Assembly: GCA_021785095.1 (NCBI GenBank)
Contig: JAJYGM010000581.1
Location: forward strand, 1-8,711
Reading direction: 5' to 3'
Source: Actinomycetes bacterium
GTDB lineage: Bacteria; Actinomycetota; Acidimicrobiia; Acidimicrobiales; Bog-793
Length of the DNA stretch: 8,711 nucleotides
Position 1 is the first letter of the stretch. Every line of letters begins with the position of its first letter. The notes beneath the pieces are model-generated. The model saw only the letters and a program-made list of their open reading frames with translations. It did not search any database and was not told the DNA's origin. The position numbers and the translations under genes are program-made. Below are positions 1-6,330 of this stretch, one piece after another.

Positions 1-346
1 CGACCCGGCCGGCGTGGAGCCGAGACGGAACTCCTTCTCGCCTTTCACCACGGGCCGGCCGATGACGAGCTCGAGGGCTCCGGCGAGGGAGTGATGCTCT
101 CGGACGGAGGCCCCCGGGCCGGCGAAGCCGGCTACGCCGCGATGGAGACCGTACGAAGGCGGCTCGGCGGGCGCCGGGGGGCGTCGCCCTCCAGCAGTTC
201 GGCACGATGGCGCCGGGACGCAGACGCTCCGCTACGAGGTCGTCCCCGGATCCGGGGTCGGAGAGCTGAGCGGCACCCGCGGGGTGATCCGCCTCGCGAT
301 CGACGCCGACGGCACCCATTGCTACGAGCTCGAGTTCGACCTCTGA
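1..346 (+). pseudogene. DUF3224-like protein, frameshifted, 5' end outside window or unclear
   Basis: The last part reads TQTLRYEVVPGSG, then GELSG, then DADGTHCYELEFDL and a TGA at 344-346. This resembles the C-terminus of small DUF3224 proteins, a beta-barrel family of unknown function common in actinomycetes. The middle part (GDxxAGxAGYxAME-like, then LQQFGTM) also fits, but the pieces lie in three frames: frame 1 to about 180, frame 3 for 183-215 and frame 2 from 218. Each shift is repaired by adding one base, the first in the G6 run at 176-181 and the second in the GGG at 215-217. The gene is therefore either a pseudogene or carries two homopolymer undercalls. The N-terminal part (1-60) is not clearly recognisable and I see no start codon. 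The family call rests on remembered motifs only. Confidence 0.55.
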
Positions 347-425
347 CGTCCGGCGCGATGCGGCGCGCCGCGCGCCGGGCGACGCCGGTGTCCGCCACTC
401 CACCTCGGGACCCCTCGAGCGAGCG

Positions 426-875
426 ATGATCTCACCCGTGCGCAGCCCTGGGTCGACCCCGAAGGTGCGACTGCGGTCCGTCGTCTTCGACTGCGCGGAC
501 CCCGGCGCGCTCTCGTCCTTCTACGCCTCCCTCCTGGGCGGTCGGCGGCACCACGACGACCCCGACTGGTGCGAGGTCCATCTCTGCGACCCTGCGATGA
601 AGCTGGCCTTCCAGCGGGTGGACGGGTACCGCGCCCCCCGATGGCCGGACGGGACCCCCCAGCAGCTCCACCTCGACATCACCGTCGCCGACCTCGCGAC
701 GGTGAGCGCCCGGGCCGTGTCCCTCGGGGCCACGGTCCTCGGCGACCCCGTCGAAGAGGAGGGCGGCAGGTTCATCGTGCACGCCGATCCCGCCGGCCAC
801 CCGTTCTGCCTCGTCGTCGAGGACAGCCGCGGCGGGACCGGCTCGAGCGGGACCGGCTCGAGCGGCGCCGCCTGA
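426..875 (+). CDS. VOC-family (glyoxalase-like) protein
   Basis: A 149-residue single-domain protein of the vicinal oxygen chelate superfamily, nearest to the Glyoxalase_6 type common in actinomycetes. The two beta-alpha-beta-beta-beta halves are visible. The first starts near residue 15 (RLRSVVFDCADP, then SSFYASLLGG). The second starts at QLHLDITVADL (80-90), whose His82 is in the usual metal-ligand position, and ends in DPAGHPFCLV (121-130). A soluble cytoplasmic role is likely; the substrate cannot be told, and many members are annotated only as glyoxalase or bleomycin-resistance-like. No good Shine-Dalgarno precedes the ATG at 426. GTG codons at 438 and 465 are alternative starts, the conserved core beginning at about residue 14. 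The tail is a low-complexity GTGSS duplication. The 3' part is overlapped antisense by the open frame of the propeller gene. The family match makes this the real gene on that stretch. Confidence 0.85.
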   Translation: MISPVRSPGSTPKVRLRSVVFDCADPGALSSFYASLLGGRRHHDDPDWCEVHLCDPAMKLAFQRVDGYRAPRWPDGTPQQLHLDITVADLATVSARAVSLGATVLGDPVEEEGGRFIVHADPAGHPFCLVVEDSRGGTGSSGTGSSGAA

Positions 876-2446
876 GCGGTGCGGTCTCTGTCACCGTGCC
901 GGCGTCCGGCAGCACCGAGCCTGAAGCTCCCAGAGACGGCCGGCGACGCCGCTGTGATCGGGGTGGCCGCGTTCCCGGTCAGCTGCGGGTCGTGGTGGAA
1001 CTGGGGCCAGGTACCGGGCCCGTCGACGTTGCGGTCGTCGGACCCGACGACCTCGAAGTGGGTCGCCACGCTGCCGCTCCGCCGATAACCGGCCAGCGTG
1101 ACGCCGATCGTGCCGTTCGCATCCTTCGTGGCGAGCGGGGCGTTCTGGAAGCCGGTTGTCTTGACGACTGTGGCGTCCAGCACCTGCCCGTGCTCGCCTG
1201 TCAACACGTCGAAGCCGTTGATCGTGGCGACCACGACGTCCTGGCGTCCTGTGCCGAGCCCGATGGTGACCGGAGACCCGTAGACGTCGTGCCTCAGCTG
1301 CGTGTGCCACAACGTCGCGCCCGTCGCCCCGTCGAGCGCGTACACGCCGCCGGATCGTGTCGTGACGATCACCTGCAGCTGCCCGTTGCCGAGCACGTCG
1401 GCGAGCGCGGGGCTCTCGTAGCCGGTTGTCCCCGCGAGCTTGCGCGCCCAGACCTCGTGGCAACGGGCGTCGACGGCGACCACCTCGTCGTGCTGCGAGG
1501 CCGCCGGGAATGTCGGTCCGGTGCCCGCCACGATGCCGACCGCTCCGCGGGCGAGGAACCTCCCGACCGCTGGCGAGGAGTTCACGGACTCGTCCAGTGT
1601 GTCCCCGCATAGGAGCTTTCCGGCCGCGCTCAGCACCCGGATGTGGCCTCCCTGCGCGTACCGCCTCCCGAAGGCACGGCCCGCGTGCTGCGCACCACCC
1701 TCCACGATCTGGTTCGCGCCGTTCCCTTCGACGTCCGCGATCGCGGGCGTGGCGAAATTCGAGTCCGCCTGGAACCAGGGGAACCCCGGCAGCACGCGGC
1801 GAGTCGTGGCGTCGAACGCCAGGGTCTCCTGGCCCAGCGTCCCCGCCACGGCGGCGGTGACCCCGTCGAGCGTGCCGACCGCGATCCCCGCGAAGACGCC
1901 GTCGGCGCCGCACGTGTGATCGGACGGAGGATTCGGCGCGCGAAGAAGGCCTTCGGCCCCTGTCGGACGCAACCACTCGTACCCGCCCGCGCACGGCTCG
2001 GAGGCGTTGCCGGTGCCGACGAGCACCTCGTCGTAGGGCGAGCCCGGGATCTTCAGCGCTGACGGGGTCGATGTCACCGGCACACCGACCCGCTTCGGCC
2101 AGCCCGGAACCGGGTCGCCGGTGGCAAGGTTCAGCGCGTAGACACGCCCCGAACGGTCGCCGAACACGACAGCCGGCCCCCCACTCAGTGTGGCAAGCGA
2201 GGGCGACCCGAGCGCCACCCCACCGTGGAGACCCTGCCTCAGCTGCACGCGCCAGACCTCGTGCAGGATGGGGGCTCTCGACCCCGGAGCCGCGTCGCGC
2301 GCCGGCGGAGCCGCGTCGGCTCGGTGCGCAATCGCAGCGGTCGACCCCGCCAGCTCGGCGGTGCTGGCGGAGGTGAGCGCGGCCAGCCCCGAGAGGCCAG
2401 CGCCTGCCAGCCTTCGCGCCCTGCTCCTCCAGCGCCCGATCCCCAT
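521..2446 (-). CDS. secreted PQQ-type beta-propeller repeat protein; C-terminal end doubtful
   Basis: Formally 641 residues from the ATG at 2446. An N-terminal signal peptide is likely: basic n-region MGIGRWRSRARR, a hydrophobic stretch to about residue 27, then an Ala/Pro-rich linker. From about residue 63 the protein is made of beta-propeller blades of PQQ/FG-GAP type: VYALNLATGDPVPGWPKR, TPAIADVEGNG, SPALADVLGNG and VYALDGATGATLW. It ends in W480PQFHHDPQLTGN, a closing motif common in such proteins. It probably acts outside the membrane as a structural or binding protein; no enzymatic residues are recognisable. The ATG at 2446 is preceded by a G-rich SD (GGGGGG, spacing about 6); an ATG at 2542 in the same frame would put an unlikely Arg/Pro-rich stretch before the signal peptide. 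After about residue 495 the sequence loses all propeller character and is only the antisense of the VOC gene. A natural end near 891 is more believable. Confidence 0.8.
   Translation of the reverse strand: MGIGRWRSRARRLAGAGLSGLAALTSASTAELAGSTAAIAHRADAAPPARDAAPGSRAPILHEVWRVQLRQGLHGGVALGSPSLATLSGGPAVVFGDRSGRVYALNLATGDPVPGWPKRVGVPVTSTPSALKIPGSPYDEVLVGTGNASEPCAGGYEWLRPTGAEGLLRAPNPPSDHTCGADGVFAGIAVGTLDGVTAAVAGTLGQETLAFDATTRRVLPGFPWFQADSNFATPAIADVEGNGANQIVEGGAQHAGRAFGRRYAQGGHIRVLSAAGKLLCGDTLDESVNSSPAVGRFLARGAVGIVAGTGPTFPAASQHDEVVAVDARCHEVWARKLAGTTGYESPALADVLGNGQLQVIVTTRSGGVYALDGATGATLWHTQLRHDVYGSPVTIGLGTGRQDVVVATINGFDVLTGEHGQVLDATVVKTTGFQNAPLATKDANGTIGVTLAGYRRSGSVATHFEVVGSDDRNVDGPGTWPQFHHDPQLTGNAATPITAASPAVSGSFRLGAAGRRHGDRDRTAQAAPLEPVPLEPVPPRLSSTTRQNGWPAGSACTMNLPPSSSTGSPRTVAPRDTARALTVARSATVMSRWSCWGVPSGHRGARYPSTRWKASFIAGSQRWTSHQSGSSWCRRPPRREA
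833..862 (+). repeat. 15-bp perfect tandem repeat, two copies
   Basis: The unit cgggaccggctcgag occurs at 833-847 and again at 848-862, followed by a partial cgg. It encodes the repeated GTGSS tail of the VOC protein. The unit is a multiple of three, so copy-number change would keep frame. Confidence 0.9.
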
Positions 2447-2481
2447 GGCCCACCCCCCATGGCCCACCCCCCTTGGCCACC
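2441..2481 (-). repeat. 14-bp tandem repeat carrying SD-like tract and ATG
   Basis: On the + strand ccccatggcccacc occurs at 2441-2454 and 2455-2468, followed by a decayed 13-bp copy (ccccttggccacc) at 2469-2481. Read on the - strand, each perfect copy presents a G-rich tract, GGTGGGCC and an ATG. The translation start and ribosome-binding site of the propeller gene are therefore duplicated 14 nt apart, in different frames. Only the ATG at 2446 opens the propeller frame. Confidence 0.85.
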
Positions 2482-2669
2482 TCCGAAGGGTCTCGACCTG
2501 CCGGGGCAGTCTGGCACGCCGCAGGGGCCGGGGCCGGGGCATTCCGGGCTCCCTCCGGGTACGAGCCGGACCTCGCGCCCCGACTCGGTAGTGTTGCCGG
2601 GGCCGATGTGCACCGCGAGCCCCCCTGTGCCACCAAGTCGTCCTCCCCGCTCCGTGGAGGCGCGCTGAG
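2447..2669. promoter_or_regulatory. divergent intergenic region between propeller gene and sel operon
   Basis: This 223-nt stretch should contain the promoters of both divergent units. A TANNNT match, TAGTGT at 2589-2594, could be a -10 box for the sel operon, giving a leader of roughly 70 nt; no convincing -35 lies upstream. G4 tracts occur at 2503-2506, 2524-2527, 2530-2533 and 2536-2539. CTGCC-GG-GGCAG near 2498-2509 is a short inverted repeat. I looked for tRNA(Sec) on both strands and saw no TTCGA T-loop with a matching TCA anticodon. No riboswitch was recognised. Confidence 0.4.
2656..2660 (+). promoter_or_regulatory. Shine-Dalgarno of the alaX-like gene
   Basis: GGAGG at 2656-2660 lies 9 nt before the GTG at 2670. 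It decides for that start and is the strongest ribosome-binding site of the operon. Confidence 0.75.
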
Positions 2670-3371
2670 GTGCCGACGGCGCTCCTCTATCTCCGCGACG
2701 CGTACCTGCGCGACGTCTCTGCGACCGTGACGGCCGTCGACGCGGGCCGTGTGACGCTCGACCGCACCGTCTTCTACCCGACGGGCGGGGGCCAGCCGCA
2801 CGACACCGGAACCCTTGGCGGCGCGCGTGTGGTGGACGTCCGAAAGGAAGGCGACGAGGTCTGGCACGTGGTCGAGGGGCCGGTGCCCGACGTCGGCGCG
2901 TCGGTGGAGGGCCACCTCGACTGGGACCGCCGGCACGCCCTCATGAGGACGCACACCGCGCTGCACGTCCTGTGCGGGGTCATCTGGCACAGGTGGGGGA
3001 AGGCGGTGACGGGCGGCAACATGGAGCCGCTCAGCGCCCGCATGGACTTCGAGTTCGATCCCCTGCCCGAGGGATTCGCCGCGACGATCGAGTCCGCCGT
3101 GAACGAGGAGCTCGCGGCCGCGCGCCCGATCGAGGTCCGGTTCATGCCGCGTGAGACCGCCCTGGCGGACGAGGACCTGATCCGCACCAAGGTCGACCTG
3201 GTCCCTCCCTCGGTCACCGAGCTTCGGGTCGTCGACATCGTCGGCCTCGACAAGCAGGCGGACGGCGGCACGCACGTGCGCCGCACGGACGAGGTCGGAC
3301 GGATCCGCGTGGTGAAGACCGAGTCGAAGGGAAGGACCAACAAGCGCGTCCGCATCGAGGTGCGCGACTGA
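2670..3371 (+). CDS. AlaX-like alanyl-tRNA editing protein (trans-editing hydrolase)
   Basis: A 233-residue homologue of the AlaRS editing domain without an aminoacylation domain. Family members are cytoplasmic zinc proteins that hydrolyse Ser-tRNA(Ala), and sometimes Gly-tRNA(Ala), to prevent mistranslation. The N-terminal barrel holds FYPTGGGQPHDTG (35-47), a hallmark of the family. The zinc/catalytic site follows with His95-xxx-His99 (HTALH) and D198GGTH202. The second pair is usually CxxxH; here the Cys position is Asp, a variant I believe also occurs in other stand-alone editing proteins. Length fits the medium AlaX class. It starts with GTG behind a strong SD and is the first gene of the sel operon: its TGA overlaps the selB ATG by one base (TGATG). 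That setting suggests a link to Ser-tRNA quality control in Sec synthesis, which is inference; ordinary tRNA(Ala) proofreading remains the default. Confidence 0.9.
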   Translation: MPTALLYLRDAYLRDVSATVTAVDAGRVTLDRTVFYPTGGGQPHDTGTLGGARVVDVRKEGDEVWHVVEGPVPDVGASVEGHLDWDRRHALMRTHTALHVLCGVIWHRWGKAVTGGNMEPLSARMDFEFDPLPEGFAATIESAVNEELAAARPIEVRFMPRETALADEDLIRTKVDLVPPSVTELRVVDIVGLDKQADGGTHVRRTDEVGRIRVVKTESKGRTNKRVRIEVRD

Positions 3372-5302
3372 TGGCGCGGCCCCTGGCGCAGGGCGCTCCC
3401 CAGAGGCTCGCAGGCGCGATCCCGCCCTCGCGGGTGATCGTCACCGCCGGCCACGTCGACCACGGGAAGTCGACCCTCGTCGAGTGGCTGACGGGCACGC
3501 ACCCCGACCGGCTGGAGGAGGAGCGGCGCCGGGGCCTCACCATCGACCTCGGGTTCGCCTCGACGGTGCTGCCCTCGGGGATCGAGGTCGGCGTCATCGA
3601 CGTGCCGGGGCATGTCCGTTTCCTGAAGAACATGGTCGCCGGAGTGGGAGCGGTCGACGCCTGCCTCTTCGTGGTGGCCGCCACGGAGGGGTGGAAGCCG
3701 CAGACCGAGGACCACCTGCGCATCCTCGACGTCGTCGGCGTGCGTCATGGCGTCGTGGCGCTCACGCACTCGGCATCGGTCGACGGAGAGCGTCTCGACG
3801 AGGCGCGCCGTGAGGTTGCGTCCCGAGCTGCGGGCACGTTCCTCGAGGACGCCCCGGTCGTCGCCGTGGACGTGCCCGCACGACTCGGGCTCGACGGCCC
3901 CGGCGGCTTGCGCGCGACCCTCGACACCATGGTCGCCGCGGTACCGCCGGCACCCGACCGGGGACGCCCGCGGCTGTGGATCGACCGGTGCTTCGCGATC
4001 CGCGGTGCGGGCGCCGTCGTGACGGGCACGCTCGCGGGCGGACCGGTCGCCGTCGGCGACCACCTGGACATCGTCTCGTCCGCCTCGTCTGGCCCCGTGC
4101 CGGTCCGCGTCCGCGGGCTCGAGAGCTACGGCAGGCGCCTCACGTCCGCCGAGCCGGGGCGACGCCTCGCGGTGAACCTCTCCGGCGTCGACCGGCGAGG
4201 CGCGGCGCGCGGCGCGGCGCTCCTCCGGGCGCGTCAGTGGCACCGCTGCAGCGTCGCCGACGCCGACCTCTCGACGCGCCCGGGCCTCGACCACCCGGTG
4301 TCCGCGCGGGGCGCGTACCTCGCGCACCTCGGAACCGGGGAGCAGGCCGTCCGGCTGCGGGTCGTCGGGAAGGACGGCGAGATCCCCGCAGGGTCCAGCG
4401 GCAAGGTGCGCCTGTGGCTCACGGCTCCGCTGCCGCTCGCGCCAGGCGATCGCTTCGTGCTCCGCGACGCCGGCCGCAAGCAGGTGGTCGGCGGGGGCAT
4501 GCTCCTCGACGTCGCTCCCGTCCTCCCTGCATCGAAGGCCGGCCCGAGCATCTCCGTCACCCGCGTCGTCGCGGAGCGGGGCTGGGTCGAGGCCGACGAG
4601 CTGGAGCGGCTCACCGGGACCCCTGCGACCGCGACCTTGGGCCGGTGGGTCGTGGACCCGGCCGCGCTCGAGCGAGCACGGTCGGTGCTCCTCGAACGGG
4701 TCCGCGCCGCCGGCCCCTCGGGGCTCGACCTGTCGATCCTGGACGAACGGGAGCGGGCCGTCGCCTCGACGATCGGTGACCTCATGGTCTCGCACGGCAT
4801 CGCACGTCTGGGCCGCGAGCCCGAGATCCCGGGCGCGGGCCCGGCGGGGGCGCCGCGGCGCGGCGGGGACGCAGACGTCGAGGAGGGCGCGACCCCCGAT
4901 CTCGGCGAGCGTGCGACAGCCGACGCCGACCTGGTCGACCACCCCTACCTTGCGGCGCTCCGCGCGACGCCGTTCGATCCGCCCCCGCCGACCGGCGTCG
5001 CGCGCAACGACCTGCGCCGCCTCGTCCGCAGCGGTCTCGTCGTCGAGACGAACGGCTTGTGGTTCGCGGCGAGCGCCGTCGAGGACGCCGTACGGCGCAT
5101 CTCGGCTCTGCTCCAGCAGCGCCCGGACGGCGTGCGGGTGTCCGACGTCCGTGACGCGCTGGGCGCCTCTCGACGTACCGTCCTTCCCCTCCTCTCGCAC
5201 CTCGACGCGACCGGGAGGACGCGGCGCGACGGCGACCTGCGCACGGCCGGTCCGAAGCTGCAACCGGCCCCCGGTGGTGCGGCGGTCAGGAGCTCATCGT
5301 GA
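3371..5302 (+). CDS. selB: selenocysteine-specific translation elongation factor SelB
   Basis: A 643-residue GTPase, normal length for SelB. It binds GTP, Sec-tRNA(Sec) and the SECIS hairpin and delivers Sec at UGA codons. The EF-Tu-like domain begins at residue 22, with P-loop GHVDHGKST (27-35), switch I RRGLTIDLGF (53-62) and DVPGH (77-81). The G4 position reads THSA (132-135) where SelB usually has TKxD; see the findings. Domains II and III follow (GAGAVVTGTLAGGPVAVGD, then PLAPGDRFVLRD). The C-terminal winged helices are preceded by a Gly/Pro/Asp-rich linker at roughly 482-515. The last one, VRDALGASRRTVLPLLSHLD then GRTRRDGD, matches the SECIS-binding wing of bacterial SelB. The ATG at 3371 has a GAGGTG ribosome-binding site at 3357-3362. 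It leaves a 21-residue leader before the conserved core, slightly longer than usual. The TGA overlaps the selD GTG by 4 nt. Confidence 0.96.
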   Translation: MARPLAQGAPQRLAGAIPPSRVIVTAGHVDHGKSTLVEWLTGTHPDRLEEERRRGLTIDLGFASTVLPSGIEVGVIDVPGHVRFLKNMVAGVGAVDACLFVVAATEGWKPQTEDHLRILDVVGVRHGVVALTHSASVDGERLDEARREVASRAAGTFLEDAPVVAVDVPARLGLDGPGGLRATLDTMVAAVPPAPDRGRPRLWIDRCFAIRGAGAVVTGTLAGGPVAVGDHLDIVSSASSGPVPVRVRGLESYGRRLTSAEPGRRLAVNLSGVDRRGAARGAALLRARQWHRCSVADADLSTRPGLDHPVSARGAYLAHLGTGEQAVRLRVVGKDGEIPAGSSGKVRLWLTAPLPLAPGDRFVLRDAGRKQVVGGGMLLDVAPVLPASKAGPSISVTRVVAERGWVEADELERLTGTPATATLGRWVVDPAALERARSVLLERVRAAGPSGLDLSILDERERAVASTIGDLMVSHGIARLGREPEIPGAGPAGAPRRGGDADVEEGATPDLGERATADADLVDHPYLAALRATPFDPPPPTGVARNDLRRLVRSGLVVETNGLWFAASAVEDAVRRISALLQQRPDGVRVSDVRDALGASRRTVLPLLSHLDATGRTRRDGDLRTAGPKLQPAPGGAAVRSSS

Positions 5303-6330
5303 CCGAACCCGACGTCCGGCACGCGACCGAGGCCGCCGTCGATCTGACCGAGTGGACCACCTGCGGGGGGTGTGCTGCGAAGTGGGGCGCGGGACCTCTC
5401 GACACGCTGCTCGCCCGCCTCGCGACGCAGCCTACCGACGGCTCCCTCCTCGTCGGGCTGGACGCGTTCGACGACGCGGCGGTGCTCGCGCTCGGTGGCG
5501 ACCTCGCGCTCGTGTCCACGACCGACTTCTTCCCGCCGATGGTCGCCGACCCTGCCGACTACGGCGCGATCGCAGCGGCCAATGCGTGCAGCGACGTGTT
5601 CGCCATGGGCGGGCGCGTCGTGCTCGCGCTGAACATCGCCGCCTTCCCCGAGCACCTGCCCCACACCGTGATCGACGCGATCGTGTCCGCCGCAGCCGAG
5701 GTGGTCGCCGAAGCAGGGGGCGTCGTGGCCGGTGGCCACACGATCCGATCCGCCGAGCCGATCTTCGGGCTCGCCGTCCAGGGTCTCGTCCACCCGGACC
5801 GCATCCTCACGAAACGAGCCGCCCGGCCGGGCCAGGTGGTGGTCCTGTCCAAGCCGCTCGGGACGGGCATCGTCCTTCAGGGCGGCGGCGGCGAGGAGCG
5901 GCGAGCGACCATCGCCGTCATGCGCACGCTCAACCGAGCGGCTTCGGCAACCCTCCAAGACCTCGGCGCCGCGGTCGGCGCGGTGACGGACGTGACGGGC
6001 TACGGGCTCTGCGGGCACGGCTGGGAGGTCGCCGAGAGGTCCGGGGTCTCGCTGGTGCTCGACGCGGCAGCCCTCCCCCTGTATCCCGGCGCGCTGGACA
6101 CCGCGAGCCGCGGCGTGCGCACCGGAGGCGACCGGCGGAACCGCGACCACCTCGAGGGCCGGGTCGAGTCGTCGACCACACCGGCGCGCGAGGCGATCGC
6201 CTTCGATCCGCAGACCTCCGGCGGGCTCCTGGCGACGGTGGACGCCAGTGCGGTCCCCGGGCTCGCCGGCACCGGGTTCGTCCGCATCGGAGAGGTCGGC
6301 GAAGGCCCCGCCCGCGTGGTGCTGCGGTGA
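5299..6330 (+). CDS. selD: selenide, water dikinase (selenophosphate synthetase) SelD
   Basis: A 343-residue cytoplasmic enzyme that makes selenophosphate from selenide and ATP, the selenium donor for SelA. The glycine-rich N-terminal loop reads TTCGGCAAKWGA. Cys25 and Lys28 align with the catalytic Cys17/Lys20 pair of the E. coli enzyme, so this is a Cys rather than a Sec form. Also visible are FDDAAV, STTDFFPPMV, the ANACSDVFAMGG stretch, VAGGHTI, VTDVTGYGLCGHG and DPQTSGGLL, the usual AIRS-fold ATP and metal-binding segments in order. Start GTG at 5299 overlaps the selB stop (GTGA) and has AGGAG about 6 nt upstream, inside the selB end. Its own TGA overlaps selA the same way. Length is typical. 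Confidence 0.97.
   Translation: MTEPDVRHATEAAVDLTEWTTCGGCAAKWGAGPLDTLLARLATQPTDGSLLVGLDAFDDAAVLALGGDLALVSTTDFFPPMVADPADYGAIAAANACSDVFAMGGRVVLALNIAAFPEHLPHTVIDAIVSAAAEVVAEAGGVVAGGHTIRSAEPIFGLAVQGLVHPDRILTKRAARPGQVVVLSKPLGTGIVLQGGGGEERRATIAVMRTLNRAASATLQDLGAAVGAVTDVTGYGLCGHGWEVAERSGVSLVLDAAALPLYPGALDTASRGVRTGGDRRNRDHLEGRVESSTTPAREAIAFDPQTSGGLLATVDASAVPGLAGTGFVRIGEVGEGPARVVLR

Noticed and set aside
862..871. GCGGCGCCGC palindrome at the VOC gene end as a terminator
   Set aside because: No loop and no T-tract; it is simply GC-rich coding sequence.
2470..2540. Possible tRNA(Sec) on the - strand, suggested by a GGTCGAGACC segment
   Set aside because: The T-loop lacks TTC, no TCA anticodon is present, and no acceptor stem can be closed.
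891..3275. Long - strand frame running through the propeller gene and into the alaX-like gene
   Set aside because: Arg-rich shadow frame over most of its length. Only its stop at 891-893 is of interest, as the possible true end of the propeller gene after a one-base correction.
2774..5263. Long open frame on the - strand opposite the alaX-like and selB genes
   Set aside because: It is Arg/Gly/Asp-rich, has no recognisable domain, and mirrors two strongly conserved + strand genes; high GC content leaves such antisense frames open.
4776..6326. In-frame upstream extension of selA
   Set aside because: The frame stays open upstream through selD and part of selB, but the sequence is Arg/Pro-rich out-of-frame translation. 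The GTG at 6327 overlapping the selD stop is the natural start.
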